Positions 7,715 through 16,558 of a DNA stretch of 32,681 nt are shown one piece after another. The position numbers and the translations under genes are program-made. The notes under the pieces were generated by a model that saw only the letters and a program-made list of their open reading frames with translations, ran no database searches and was not told where the DNA came from. Every line of letters begins with the position of its first letter. The first letter of the stretch is position 1. Source of the DNA: an uncultured Myxococcales bacterium (GTDB taxonomy: Bacteria > Myxococcota_A > UBA9042); contig CAISBR010000035.1 of assembly GCA_903883645.1 (NCBI GenBank), positions 1 through 32,681 on the forward strand, read 5' to 3'.

Positions 7715-8653
7715 CTATAGGCCAAAGCGCATGCCTAGCGAGCCGGCCCAGCGCTCGGGGCGATTGCGGGCGCCCAACCAGACGCCGGGGGCATCGGTGG
7801 CGACGTTGCCCATGAGGGTCCAAGAAAATGCGAACTTCCACGACAAGGCCAGCGAGGCCGTGCCGCCGACGCCGACAGTGTTGGGTTGCGCCACGCCGCC
7901 CAGCAAGGTCGAGGCTTCGCGATCGGCAATCAACTGCAGCGCGAGCACCAGCTTGTCGGGCCTGAGTTCTACGCCCCCCGAGAGGCCGGCTTGCAGACCC
8001 ATGCCGTAACGTTGCGACTCGAGCGTATCGGCGCGCTGAAAGGCGAGCGGCAGCGTAACGCCGCCCTCGGCACGGGCAAACCATGGCATCCAGGCCTTCT
8101 CGACCGCGGCCGCCATGCTCAGCACCCACGCGCCGCGCCCGGTTGCATCGGCTGCCAATAGGTCTTTGGCTTGCTCGGCGCGGGTCGAGGTCGGGGTCGT
8201 TACGGTTGCCGTAAACGCAATTGCGGGCACGCGCCGAACCTCGCCCGGTAGCAGCGCATCCCAGCGGGCGCCGAGCTGCACATCGCCTAGGCCCTGGCCG
8301 GTGTGGTCGCCCGCACCGTCGGCCGAGCGATAGCCCACAATCCACGGAACACGGCCGAATGCCTGCCATTTTTCGGACACGCGCGCCATGGCCCACATGT
8401 CGGTGCGCCACTCGGCCTCGCGGTAGCCCGCCGGAAAGGCGCGGTAGATGCCGTCGCCGTCGTAGCGACCGGTGGAGTTGGCGTAGCTGCTAAGCAGGCC
8501 AAATGCTGCGGGTTCCCAGGGCAAAAGCCGACCGATGCCGAACACCGAGGCCGAGACGCAGCACGCCGCAGCGTGGGCTGGTGCGGCGCCCAGGGCCAAA
8601 AACACCGCGCAGACTAGCGCAAGACCGGTGTTCCTCAACCATTGCTGCACCAT
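7715..8653 (-). CDS. Outer-membrane beta-barrel protein
   Basis: This 312-residue protein has a signal peptide ending APAHA-A near residue 29. The rest is made of alternating amphipathic strands such as FAFSWTLMGNVATD and RWAGSLGMRFGL, typical of an outer-membrane barrel of the 'transporter' (phenol-degradation MetA-like) kind. The mature N-terminus has ACCVSASVFGIGRLLPWEPA, a Cys pair followed by a conserved-looking segment. It is the first gene of a minus-strand set with a YtkA-like and a YHS lipoprotein. A shared role in metal or small-molecule handling is plausible. The start has no strong ribosome site, so the exact N-terminus is uncertain. Confidence 0.72.
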   Translation of the reverse strand: MVQQWLRNTGLALVCAVFLALGAAPAHAAACCVSASVFGIGRLLPWEPAAFGLLSSYANSTGRYDGDGIYRAFPAGYREAEWRTDMWAMARVSEKWQAFGRVPWIVGYRSADGAGDHTGQGLGDVQLGARWDALLPGEVRRVPAIAFTATVTTPTSTRAEQAKDLLAADATGRGAWVLSMAAAVEKAWMPWFARAEGGVTLPLAFQRADTLESQRYGMGLQAGLSGGVELRPDKLVLALQLIADREASTLLGGVAQPNTVGVGGTASLALSWKFAFSWTLMGNVATDAPGVWLGARNRPERWAGSLGMRFGL

Positions 8654-8892
8654 GCGCGGCCCGCCTGTTCGTTCGACTTGCCGCGTGGGCGGCGCAACAG
8701 AGTGGCCGATTCGCTGAGTCGGGTCAAGGGATTTGCGCGACGGCGAGCCCTGTAGACGCCGCTGGGTAGCTTGGCAGTCAAGCGCACCTACCCGTGCAAC
8801 TACCTGAAAGGCGTAGGTTGACGCCCTGCCCGCTCTGGGCGTAGGCTCGCCGCTAGGCCAGCGCGGCTACGATGCGCAGCCAAGGGGTAGCG

Positions 8893-9573
8893 ATGAACTG
8901 GTCTACAATCGTCTTTGTCGCCGCTGGTCTGTGCGCGTGCACGCCCGTCCACATGGCGGTCCCGCCCGATCTGGCCGCCGCCGCCAGCGTGTACGACGTG
9001 CAAAACCGCAGCAACTGGAAGGGGGCGCTCATCGACGAAAGCTTTAATTTCGGGCCGTACCGCGTCGCCAAGGTAAACCGCGACTGGACGAGCAGCTCGG
9101 GCTGGGGCGTCGGCGCCTACTCGACCGCCGCCATCAAGACCGGCTATGCCTACGTACTGGCCACACCGGCAGGCGAATTGCAGGGCCACTGCGGCGTTGA
9201 GGCCGGCAAAGACGAGTTCGCAGTGTTTGGCGGGCACATGTCGTCGCTGCAGACCACCCTGGCCTGCGCCTGCGGAGCCGATGCCAGCGGCGCGCGCTTT
9301 GTGATTAAGAGCAACAACGACGGGCTGTTGGCAGGGGCGGCGATGGTTGGCGACGTCAATCTGGCCGTGACCCCTATCGACCGCGACGACAGCGGCTACC
9401 AGCGCCCCGGGGGCTTGGGCTGGCAATTGCGCGGTGCGGGGCCCATCGGCGGCGTCGAGACGCAGCACCCCGGTCGCTTCTGGCTCGAAAAAAGCCTAGC
9501 GCCCGCCACGGCCAACGAGGCGGCGTGCCTGCTGGCCGGCCTGCTGTTGTACGAGCCGCCGCAGAGCCATTAG
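8893..9573 (+). CDS. Predicted lipoprotein, unknown function
   Basis: This 226-residue protein starts at the ATG at 8893 with AAGGGG five bases upstream, favoured over an upstream start 21 bases earlier. The N-terminus (MNWSTIVFVAAGLCACTPVH) is a short signal peptide with a lipobox-like LCAC. The mature part is rich in Gly and aromatic residues and carries scattered Cys (GHCGVEAG, LACACGAD). I do not recognise the family. It is transcribed away from the outer-membrane protein gene and lies 75 bases upstream of gsk. Confidence 0.7.
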   Translation: MNWSTIVFVAAGLCACTPVHMAVPPDLAAAASVYDVQNRSNWKGALIDESFNFGPYRVAKVNRDWTSSSGWGVGAYSTAAIKTGYAYVLATPAGELQGHCGVEAGKDEFAVFGGHMSSLQTTLACACGADASGARFVIKSNNDGLLAGAAMVGDVNLAVTPIDRDDSGYQRPGGLGWQLRGAGPIGGVETQHPGRFWLEKSLAPATANEAACLLAGLLLYEPPQSH

Positions 9574-9648
9574 CCACCGCGGCAAACTTGCGCAACACGG
9601 CAAATCGCGGGATGGTACCGTGGCGGCGCCCGTGCGCCCGAGACTGCC

Positions 9649-10947
9649 ATGCGCTTCCCCGGCAAACGCAAGACCAAGCACTACTTCCCCGTTTCGGACC
9701 GCGGCCCCGAGTCGCTGCACGAAGAACGCGAAGAAGCGCACCTGTACATCGTGGGCATCGACCAGCTGCTGGTGGATATCGAGGCCGAGGTCGACGACGC
9801 CGAGCTGGCGGCGCTGGGCATCCCCAAGGGCGGCTCGCAAGTGCTGGATACTGAGCTGGTTGACCGCCTGTACGCCGATCTGAAGGCGCGCGACCGTATC
9901 GTGGGCGAGTACGCGGGCGGCTCGGTGGGCAACACGCTGCACAACTATTCGGTGCTTGCCGACGACCTGTCGTACCTCATCGGCTCGATCAACCGCACCA
10001 TCTCGGTCGGCGATTACGCCTTTCACTACATCCGCAACACCAGCTCGCGGGTCAACTTGGCGCACTTGCAGCCGGTCGATGGGCCGATGGGCCGGGCATT
10101 TTGCTTTGTTACGCCCGACCGCGAGCGCAGTTTTGGCATCAGCCGCGGCATTATGGACGAGTTGCAACCCGAGACGATTCCAGAGGAAATTATCGCGGGT
10201 GCCTCGGCGCTGGTGCTGACGGCCTATCTGCTGCGCGATCCGCAGGCGCCGATCCATGCTGCGACGAAGCGGGCGGTGGCCATTGCCAATCAACACCGCG
10301 TGCCCGTTGTGCTTTCGCTGGGTACGGAGTGGCTGGTGCGCGAGCAGCGCGAGGCCCTGATCGAGCTACTGAAGGGGATTGAACTCTGTGTTCTGGCTGG
10401 TAATTACGGCGAACTGTGTGCGCTAACTGGCCAAGACGACCCGCTGCTGGCCAGCCGCGCGGCGCTGGATTGGGTCGACATGGTGCTGCTGACCCGCGAC
10501 AAGCACGGTCTGTACCTGGCGGGCTGGACCGATCCAAGCTACCTGCGCGAGACGCACGACCCGATTCTGTCGAAAAGTATTGCGGAATACAATCGCTACG
10601 AGTACAGCCGGGCGATGCCGCGCAAGTCGTGCGTAGACCCGCAGCCGGTGTTTTCGCACATCAATCCGTACCACGGCGGGCCGAGTCGCATCCACAACAC
10701 CAACGGCGCGGGCGATGCGGCGCTGGGGGCGGTGCTGCACGATCTGGTGGCCAACGCCCATCATCGGCAGGTGGCGCCCAACTCGCCCAAGCATACCTCT
10801 GAATTCTTGACGTATTCGTCGATTCACCAGGTGTGCAAGTACGCCAACCGGGTCAGCTACGAGGTGCTGCGCAACCACTGCCCGCGGCTGCTGCACGGCC
10901 TGCCCGAGCGCGAAGACAGCCTAGAAGAAGCGTATTGGGTGCAATAA
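9649..10947 (+). CDS. gsk: Inosine-guanosine kinase
   Basis: This 432-residue protein belongs to the PfkB/ribokinase family and matches E. coli Gsk (434 residues) from its first residues, MRFPGKRKTKHYFPVSD. Gsk phosphorylates inosine and guanosine to IMP and GMP with ATP, a cytosolic purine-salvage step. The nucleoside-binding segment EYAGGSVGNTLHNYS lies near residue 87, and the catalytic anion-hole motif NGAGDAALGA at about 352, where Asp is the base. The gene is complete. Its TAA directly abuts the TAG of the opposing ligase-like gene, leaving no room for a separate terminator. Confidence 0.95.
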   Translation: MRFPGKRKTKHYFPVSDRGPESLHEEREEAHLYIVGIDQLLVDIEAEVDDAELAALGIPKGGSQVLDTELVDRLYADLKARDRIVGEYAGGSVGNTLHNYSVLADDLSYLIGSINRTISVGDYAFHYIRNTSSRVNLAHLQPVDGPMGRAFCFVTPDRERSFGISRGIMDELQPETIPEEIIAGASALVLTAYLLRDPQAPIHAATKRAVAIANQHRVPVVLSLGTEWLVREQREALIELLKGIELCVLAGNYGELCALTGQDDPLLASRAALDWVDMVLLTRDKHGLYLAGWTDPSYLRETHDPILSKSIAEYNRYEYSRAMPRKSCVDPQPVFSHINPYHGGPSRIHNTNGAGDAALGAVLHDLVANAHHRQVAPNSPKHTSEFLTYSSIHQVCKYANRVSYEVLRNHCPRLLHGLPEREDSLEEAYWVQ

Positions 10948-12666
10948 CTAGGTGCCCTGGGCCGCGGTCGCCTTGCCCCGCACCTGCTGCACACACGCCA
11001 GCAGCTGGGCAATCTTGGGCTGATCCAGCGCCGGCATCCGCGGCAGATCCGCAGTAATTTGCTCGAGCTCTAGGGTCATCGCCTCGCGGGTACGCCGCAA
11101 AAGCTCGCGCGGATACGAGTCGTCGGGCAGCAGGCGGGCGTTGTGGCGGCTGTGGGTCTCGATGCCGTACCACGCCCCCACTTCGAGGCGAATGCGCTCG
11201 GCCGGCGTGGCCACTTCGCCCAGGGCGGCGCGGCGGATCAGCTCCAGGTCTTCGGTCCGGCCCAAAGCCTCGGCCACCACTGCGGTATCGCGCAGCACCC
11301 GGCTTAGCGCCTCGCGGGCAGTCATGGCGTGCATCGACGCCGGCACCCAGCGAATCTGCGCGTCTAGACCACCGTGCAACACCGCTTGCTCGTTGCTTTT
11401 TGCCGCCTGCAGCTCTAGCTCGCCGTACTCGAGCTCGTCGACTTCGGCCGGATTTTCGGCCAGCCACACAAACAGCACCTCTAAGAAGGCGTGCACCGAC
11501 TTGATCCACTGGTAGGGCGTGCGGTAATCGCCACCCGGGCTGTCGGCGGCAAAGGCCGGAGGCGTCTCAAGTGTGCGAACTTCGACGCGATTGCGCGGCG
11601 CACGGATCATCCGATCGAGCAGATCTTGCCGCCACTCTTCCATCTTGCGCCAGGTCGGGTCGTTGCGCAGCGGATTTTCGGGGTAGTGCGGGCCATGGCG
11701 GAAGCAGGCGTGCAGCAGCTCCATCGCCCGCGCCGACCCCTCGGCCGTTTTGAGGTCTAAGCCCACATCGGCACACAGCTCTTCGAACGACTGCCCCGGC
11801 GCCACCTTGCCCGGCTGCGCGCGCACCGCAAGCCAGATGTCGCGGCCCGACAGCAGCGTGCCCGAGTCGGCAAAACGCCGCAAAGTACGGCGAGAAGCTA
11901 CGGGGTCGCGGTACATACCCGACACGTCCATCAGGGTGCGGCCCGGCCACACATGGCCCAAACGCGCCGAATCCCAAGGGGTAATGCTGGTGCCGTAGAC
12001 CGGCTCGGGCCGCTCGAAACCCGCGCCAAAAAACAGCGGCGACGCGGCCGACAGCGCAATCGACAACGCGCCGCCCACTAGCCGCATCCGCGCCGTCATC
12101 TCGATGAGTTTGCGCGAGATATCGGCCTCGCCCACATCGCCCAGCCACGGCGCCGACAGGTTGAAGTGGTCGCCCGCCGCCGCGCCCACTTTGTCGCCGT
12201 GCACGCCGATTTGATACATGTAATAGAAGCGTTTGAACGGGTCAGCGGCTCGCGAGGCATCGGCGCCCGTAATCCACGGCGGCCGCCACGCCGCACCGTG
12301 CAGCAGCTGGGCGCGGTGGCCGTGGGTGGCGTTCAGATCGAGCAGCGCCGAGTCGACCAGGACCGCCAGCAAGCGCTGCGCCGCCGCCGTCGACAGGGGC
12401 GAGCGCAGGGGCGCCGGGTTGGCTTCGACAATCGTCTCGGGCACATCGGGCACCACCTCTTCGGCAAATTGGCTGAACTCGCCACCGCGAGCGCGCAGCC
12501 ACCGCCGAATCGCCGTGGTCGGCTGGTCGCCCGCCAGGGTGTGCAAGACTGCGAAAGTCTGCGAATCGATGACGATGCCTTCGGTCTCGGGGCCCAGGTG
12601 CGGCTCGCCGTGGTCGATGGCCGTGCGGATGGCGTCGAGACGCCTAGAAGTAATGCGGTCAGCCAC
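10948..12666 (-). CDS. Glutamate-cysteine-ligase-like carboxylate-amine ligase
   Basis: This 572-residue protein resembles the GCS2/carboxylate-amine ligase superfamily, which joins a carboxylate to an amine using ATP. Visible landmarks are GPETEG (25-30), ETIVEANPAP (77-86), GDHFNLS (165-171) in the place of the family's GxHxHxx metal site, and NRVEVRTLET (359-368), the typical 'R.VEvR' strand. The long C-terminus is helical and not diagnostic. The GTG start at 12666 overlaps the aminotransferase stop by eight bases, so the two are probably coupled. The substrate is unknown; a peptide-like or amino-acid-derived small molecule is plausible. The superfamily call is by motif only. Confidence 0.65.
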   Translation of the reverse strand: MADRITSRRLDAIRTAIDHGEPHLGPETEGIVIDSQTFAVLHTLAGDQPTTAIRRWLRARGGEFSQFAEEVVPDVPETIVEANPAPLRSPLSTAAAQRLLAVLVDSALLDLNATHGHRAQLLHGAAWRPPWITGADASRAADPFKRFYYMYQIGVHGDKVGAAAGDHFNLSAPWLGDVGEADISRKLIEMTARMRLVGGALSIALSAASPLFFGAGFERPEPVYGTSITPWDSARLGHVWPGRTLMDVSGMYRDPVASRRTLRRFADSGTLLSGRDIWLAVRAQPGKVAPGQSFEELCADVGLDLKTAEGSARAMELLHACFRHGPHYPENPLRNDPTWRKMEEWRQDLLDRMIRAPRNRVEVRTLETPPAFAADSPGGDYRTPYQWIKSVHAFLEVLFVWLAENPAEVDELEYGELELQAAKSNEQAVLHGGLDAQIRWVPASMHAMTAREALSRVLRDTAVVAEALGRTEDLELIRRAALGEVATPAERIRLEVGAWYGIETHSRHNARLLPDDSYPRELLRRTREAMTLELEQITADLPRMPALDQPKIAQLLACVQQVRGKATAAQGT

Positions 12667-14071
12667 GCGCTTGCTCCAGCAATTGTTCGAGAATTTGGCC
12701 CACGCGCGCGATGTCGGCCAGGGTGACCGCCGCCGTCAGCCGCACCAGCATGGTCGCTTCGGCCGCGGGCGAGAACATGCCACCGGGCGCGCCCACCAGA
12801 CCGTAACGTGCCACCAGCTCTGAGATAACCGCGCGGGCATCGGTCAGCGGTCGCCCATCGGCGTCGCGCAGCAGACTTTGACCGTCGGCATCGACTAGCG
12901 CCGCGGTGCCGTAGAACGAGCCGCCGATCGACAGCGGAATCCCCAGCCCATCGCAGAGGTTACGCATGGCATCGCGGGCATCGCGCAGCGACGTGTAGCG
13001 CGGACCCATCGCCGCGTGCAGGCCGCCGGGGAAGGTGTGGAGCGCGGCCGCCACCAGCGCTTCTTGCGGGCGCGGGTACATGTTGGTGGTCTTGAGGCGC
13101 TCGTTCGCGTGGTGGGTAATCAGCTTGGCCGCCGCCTCGTGGCCCGCGGGCGCGCACCAGATGAGCGAGGCCGTCTTGTTTTGCGAGCTGGCCACCTTGG
13201 TCTCGCCCACCACTAGGCCAACTAGGGCCAAAGCCTCTGGCGCCAAACGATTTTCGAGCTCGGCCATCGGCACGCAGGCGGCGTGACCGCGCGGGTCCAG
13301 GGGCGAGTAGAAGCCATCGATCAGCAGGGGCACATCGGCCGCTGCAGCCGTCTCGGCGATGCGCACCAGCTCGTCGGCCGTAAGACCCACACCGCTGGGA
13401 TTGCTGGGCACCACCGGCAACACACCGATCACCGACCGACCGCGCTCTTTGGCAAATTGCAGAGCCGCCGCCACACCTTCGGCGCTGCCAGCCAGGCCGT
13501 GACCCGCCACCGCCGGCATGTGAATCAGCTCGAGGTCCAAGTCGGCGGCGAGCGGCTGGTAGCCCGACCACGCCAGGGGATCCAGGATCAAAGCATAGGG
13601 AACGGCTAGCTTTTTGCTGCGCGCCCGCGCGATCAGGCCGCGGAAGGCACAGTCGAGCACCGCGCGCCCCGACACGGTCTGCAGAGCGAGCGACGGGCCG
13701 CTAATGCCCCAGCTTTTGGTCAGAATCGCCGCCACAGCCACATATTGCTGCTGGTAATTGCCCGGATAACCGTAGGCATCGCCCCTGGTGCGGCGCAGCT
13801 CGCTGGCACCGGCCGCCACTAGCCGATCGCGGGTTTCTTCAATCCATGCAGGCAGATCGGCGTGTAGGGGCTGGCCTACGTCGTCGATGTCGCCGGCCGA
13901 CTGATCGATGACGGCCAGGCCAGCGGCGCGGCGGTCGCGGGCCAATTTCTTTAAGTCGGGCAGCGTGGGCAAGCCGGGAACAGGAACCGAAACAAGCGGT
14001 TGCCGCAGACCCACGGCGCGGGCGACAAAGCGCTCCATGGCCTGGGCGCTGGGCGAAAGAGGGGTGCTCAT
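12659..14071 (-). CDS. PLP-dependent aminotransferase, class I/II fold
   Basis: This 470-residue protein has the layout of fold-type I aminotransferases. RGDAYGYPGNYQQQY lies near 96-110, VPSNPSGVG at 221-229 replaces the usual NPTG, and IDGFYSPLD at 251-259 contains the Asp that binds the PLP ring nitrogen plus the Tyr. SSQNKTAS (295-302) holds the likely PLP lysine, Lys299. ATG 14071 has GCGGAG six bases upstream. The downstream ligase-like gene overlaps it, so amination followed by amide or peptide bond formation is a reasonable two-step pathway. The substrate is unknown. Confidence 0.8.
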   Translation of the reverse strand: MSTPLSPSAQAMERFVARAVGLRQPLVSVPVPGLPTLPDLKKLARDRRAAGLAVIDQSAGDIDDVGQPLHADLPAWIEETRDRLVAAGASELRRTRGDAYGYPGNYQQQYVAVAAILTKSWGISGPSLALQTVSGRAVLDCAFRGLIARARSKKLAVPYALILDPLAWSGYQPLAADLDLELIHMPAVAGHGLAGSAEGVAAALQFAKERGRSVIGVLPVVPSNPSGVGLTADELVRIAETAAAADVPLLIDGFYSPLDPRGHAACVPMAELENRLAPEALALVGLVVGETKVASSQNKTASLIWCAPAGHEAAAKLITHHANERLKTTNMYPRPQEALVAAALHTFPGGLHAAMGPRYTSLRDARDAMRNLCDGLGIPLSIGGSFYGTAALVDADGQSLLRDADGRPLTDARAVISELVARYGLVGAPGGMFSPAAEATMLVRLTAAVTLADIARVGQILEQLLEQARG

Positions 14072-14203
14072 GCATGACTCCGCGGGGCGAAGACGCACCC
14101 GGTGGCAAGGGTGTAGCAATTCGGGGCGCTGGGCGCAAGGCGACGGACGCGAGCACGCAGATTTTGCGAGCCTAGCCACCCCGCCTAGTCGGCGCTACGG
14201 CAG

Positions 14204-14245
14204 CACAAACAGGAGGTTTTGTGTTTATATATCTATAGTTGACAC
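14204..14245. promoter_or_regulatory. AT-rich island with a small inverted repeat
   Basis: Within GC-rich surroundings this stretch holds CACAAA (14204-14209) and TTTGTG (14218-14223) as inverted arms, followed by TTATATATCTATAG and a TTGACA at 14239-14244. It lies between the aminotransferase start (14071) and the end of the 70-residue gene (14288). It may contain the promoter of the aminotransferase operon on the minus strand, but I could not place both boxes at a good spacing. Confidence 0.35.
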
Positions 14246-14287
14246 AAGGGCGCTTTGGCGCGAATGGCCGCGCAGTACGGCAGGCGA

Positions 14288-14500
14288 CTAGCGTTTCGCC
14301 TGCGGTGGCGGCGACTTTTGCACCACCCCTTTGGCCTTGTTCACGCTGCCGTCGATGGCGCCGTTGACGCGCTTGGCCGCCTCGCCTTTGAGCCGCGCTT
14401 CGACCGCCATGGTTTTGGCCTTGGCCTGCATCTGCACGTTGTCGATTCGGCCGCGCACCAGCCGTACAAAGAAGTCGATGATTTGATCGAGGATGTTCAT
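14288..14500 (-). CDS. Small helical protein, unknown function
   Basis: This is a 70-residue protein starting MNILDQIIDFFVRLVRGRID. The first 16 residues form a hydrophobic amphipathic helix. The rest (QAKAKTMAVEARLKGEAAKR) is a charged Ala/Lys-rich helix that could coil, and the tail is Pro/Lys-rich. It has no signal peptide and no recognised domain. The ribosome site is weak. It ends about 215 bases from the aminotransferase start on the same strand. Confidence 0.55.
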   Translation of the reverse strand: MNILDQIIDFFVRLVRGRIDNVQMQAKAKTMAVEARLKGEAAKRVNGAIDGSVNKAKGVVQKSPPPQAKR

Positions 14501-14510
14501 GCGGGTCAGG

Positions 14511-14674
14511 CTAGCGATGGGCGCTGGGGGCGTCAAGCGGGTCTGGAGCGGAGCCACGGCGCGGCCAGTTCCCGGCATCCGCAAACGTCTTGCCCATCCA
14601 GTACGCCCAGTGCCGCGCCTTTTCGTAATCGCCCCGGCGCACTTCGTTGTGCAGCGAGTTGAACTGGCCGCGCG
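14511..14674 (-). pseudogene. Possible gene remnant between two minus-strand genes
   Basis: Directly after the stop of the Cys-rich lipoprotein, one minus-strand frame reads ALARGQFNSLHNEVRRGDYE, then KARHWAYWMGKTFADAGNWP. Its mixed composition and codon use look coding, but no start with a ribosome site is visible. It could be the 3' remnant of a lost gene, or a short gene starting at the internal GTG before RRGDYE. I assign no function. Confidence 0.3.
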
Positions 14675-15841
14675 CTAGGGCTTCTTGACGTCGATGAACA
14701 TGTCGGTACCGGTCTGCACGCCCAGGTCGAGGAAGTTGGCGCCGTCGCTGCTGCTCGCTACGCCCACACCATACTGCTCGGTGGTGCAGGTGCAACCGGC
14801 ATACGCATAGCCGCACTGCGGAGCGTCGTTGCCGTCGTTTTTGCAAGCGGTCTTGTACGACGGATCGACTTCCCACACGGCGAGTTGGTCACCGCTCACG
14901 ATATCTTGCACGGCGCCAGTGCCGTCGCAAACCTTCAGGTCTTGGGTAGGCGACGAGCACGCGCCGATCTGCACGTAAATGCTGCGATCGCCCAGGCCGA
15001 AGTAGCCGGTGTCTTTGGCGGTGGCTGAGACGGTACCGTCAACCTTGCCGCAGACCGAGTTGGACAGGTCATGGTCGTTCTGGCCGAGGCACTTGGGGTT
15101 CGCGGGCGCCTTGACGATCTGCGTGCCGCTTTTGGCCATGCCCATCAGCTTCCACGTGCCGCCGACGTTGCGGTAGAGCGCGATGGCGTCGATGTCGGGG
15201 CCGGGCGAGTTGGTGGTGCAGTCGGGGTTCTTCGACCCGTCGATGATTACCCAGCTAAGCTTGGAGGTACCGGTGCCGTTCGTGTCGGGCTGCTGCGCCG
15301 TGTCTGCGCCGCTCTCTGTGCTGGTCGTGCTGCATGTGGGGCCGTCGGCCGAGAAGTAGCAGGTCGCGCCTGGGTCGCAGGTCCAGATGGGCACCCAGGC
15401 TTTGTAGCTCGAGTGGCATTGCAGCACCGCCGCGTTGGGTCCGGCCTGGCCGCACACGAAGTCGGGGCTGACGCCCGGCTGGCAAAGCTCGCCCGCCTGA
15501 GTGCCATTGGTGGTGGTGGTATCCTGAAACGTGCTGCCGCTGTCTTGGCCGCTGACCGTGTCGGCAGTGGTGCCGCTCGCAGCGCTGCAGGTAAGCCCAT
15601 TGGCCGCGGGGTAGCAGTAGGCCGAGCTTGGGCAAACGCTGAGCGGCGCGTAGGCCTTCGTGCCGGAGTCGCAGTGGAGTACGGCTGCCAACGAACCGGC
15701 ATAACCGCAGACGTCGGCGCTGCTGCCAGGGGTGCACAGCGTGCCTGCCTGCACGGCGCCACCGCCACCGCCGCTGCTACCCGCCGTGCCACAGCCGACG
15801 AACACCGAAACAGACACAAGAAAGGACACGATTCCGCGCAT
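14675..15841 (-). CDS. Cys-rich secreted lipoprotein with two internal repeats
   Basis: This 388-residue protein starts at ATG 15841, behind a strong AGGAGG site six bases upstream. Its signal peptide ends in the lipobox FVGC (Cys17). Two related modules of about 60 residues follow: GTLCTPGSSADVCGYAGSLA, and GELCQPGVSPDFVCGQAGPN. They share the order of Cys and the phrase AAVLQC/AAVLHC, and Thr/Ser/Asp-rich linkers separate them. The C-terminal half (about 195-388) is a globular domain with SWVIIDGSKNPDCTTNSPGPDIDAI and more Cys pairs. The architecture is typical of surface lipoproteins of Myxococcota-type bacteria. I do not recognise a specific function. Confidence 0.82.
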   Translation of the reverse strand: MRGIVSFLVSVSVFVGCGTAGSSGGGGGAVQAGTLCTPGSSADVCGYAGSLAAVLHCDSGTKAYAPLSVCPSSAYCYPAANGLTCSAASGTTADTVSGQDSGSTFQDTTTTNGTQAGELCQPGVSPDFVCGQAGPNAAVLQCHSSYKAWVPIWTCDPGATCYFSADGPTCSTTSTESGADTAQQPDTNGTGTSKLSWVIIDGSKNPDCTTNSPGPDIDAIALYRNVGGTWKLMGMAKSGTQIVKAPANPKCLGQNDHDLSNSVCGKVDGTVSATAKDTGYFGLGDRSIYVQIGACSSPTQDLKVCDGTGAVQDIVSGDQLAVWEVDPSYKTACKNDGNDAPQCGYAYAGCTCTTEQYGVGVASSSDGANFLDLGVQTGTDMFIDVKKP

Positions 15842-16110
15842 TTAGATCCTCCTGGGCCCAGAGGGCTGCGACAAGTGTGCGCTGAACGGCAAGCCAGAAT
15901 CAAGCCGCCCAGCCTCTTTCGGCCAATGAATTTGAATTGCGCGTTTTTTCAAAACCTTGTGCATACTTGCCAGCCATCTCGAGCGGTCGAATGCCACCGC
16001 GGCGGATCTACCCGTAGCCACTGGGCAAACTCACACGCGATGCTCGGGCACTATTTCTAACCGGCAAGGGCGGCTATCGACTGTGTTCTCGCCGGTTTTG
16101 GGGACAATTA

Positions 16111-16140
16111 GGCTACCTTTGGCTACCTTTGGGTACCTTT
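16111..16140. repeat. Three 10-bp tandem units upstream of a lipoprotein gene
   Basis: GGCTACCTTT occurs twice and GGGTACCTTT once, head to tail, then GGG begins a fourth, broken unit. The 10-bp period matches one DNA turn, as in stacked protein-binding sites. The 421-bp gap 15842-16262 separates divergent lipoprotein genes and should hold their promoters; apart from this array and an AT-rich patch near 15925-15965, I see no gene in it. Confidence 0.65.
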
Positions 16141-16262
16141 GGGTCGCAGCCATCGACTTTCGGCCCGCCGCCGCACTACCATTGCCACCATCCGCGACCG
16201 CCGTCGGCACTCGGCCAAAGGGCGCGTCATCTGCTGCGGAAGACGACACGACGGAGGACTGC

Positions 16263-16544
16263 ATGAAGTGGATCTTGGCATCGGTACTCGCGTTTGGGCT
16301 TGCGACTGCGGCCTGCTCGCACAAGCAAACCAAGGCGGATCAGGTCGAAGACGACGCCGACGAAAGGGAAACGGTCGAGGCGATTCGCAAGCGCGCGGCA
16401 TTTGACCTCAGCTGTGAGCCGGCGCAGGTAAAAGTCATTAAGATTGCCGACGGTTCGATGTGGTCGCCCGCAACCTACGGCGCGACGTGCGGCGATAAGC
16501 GCGTCTCGTACCTGCAGCGCATGGGCACCATCGTTCGGCAGTAG
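16263..16544 (+). CDS. Small predicted lipoprotein
   Basis: This 93-residue protein has a signal peptide with the lipobox TAAC at about Cys18; GGAGG lies five bases before ATG 16263. The mature part contains DLSCEPAQVKVIKI and then TYGATCGDKRVSYL. A first Cys at a strand start and a second in a 'xCGxRxxYl' ending is a pattern I associate with small lipoproteins of Myxococcota. A disulfide between the two is likely. The next gene, a large membrane protein, begins 14 bases downstream, suggesting co-transcription. Confidence 0.75.
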   Translation: MKWILASVLAFGLATAACSHKQTKADQVEDDADERETVEAIRKRAAFDLSCEPAQVKVIKIADGSMWSPATYGATCGDKRVSYLQRMGTIVRQ

Positions 16545-16558
16545 CGAAGCGGGGACAG

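Noticed and set aside
6696..8411. A longer start for the YtkA-like lipoprotein gene
   Set aside because: The extension is Arg-rich and antisense-like, and overlaps the outer-membrane protein gene in another frame; the start at 7661 begins a proper lipoprotein signal peptide.
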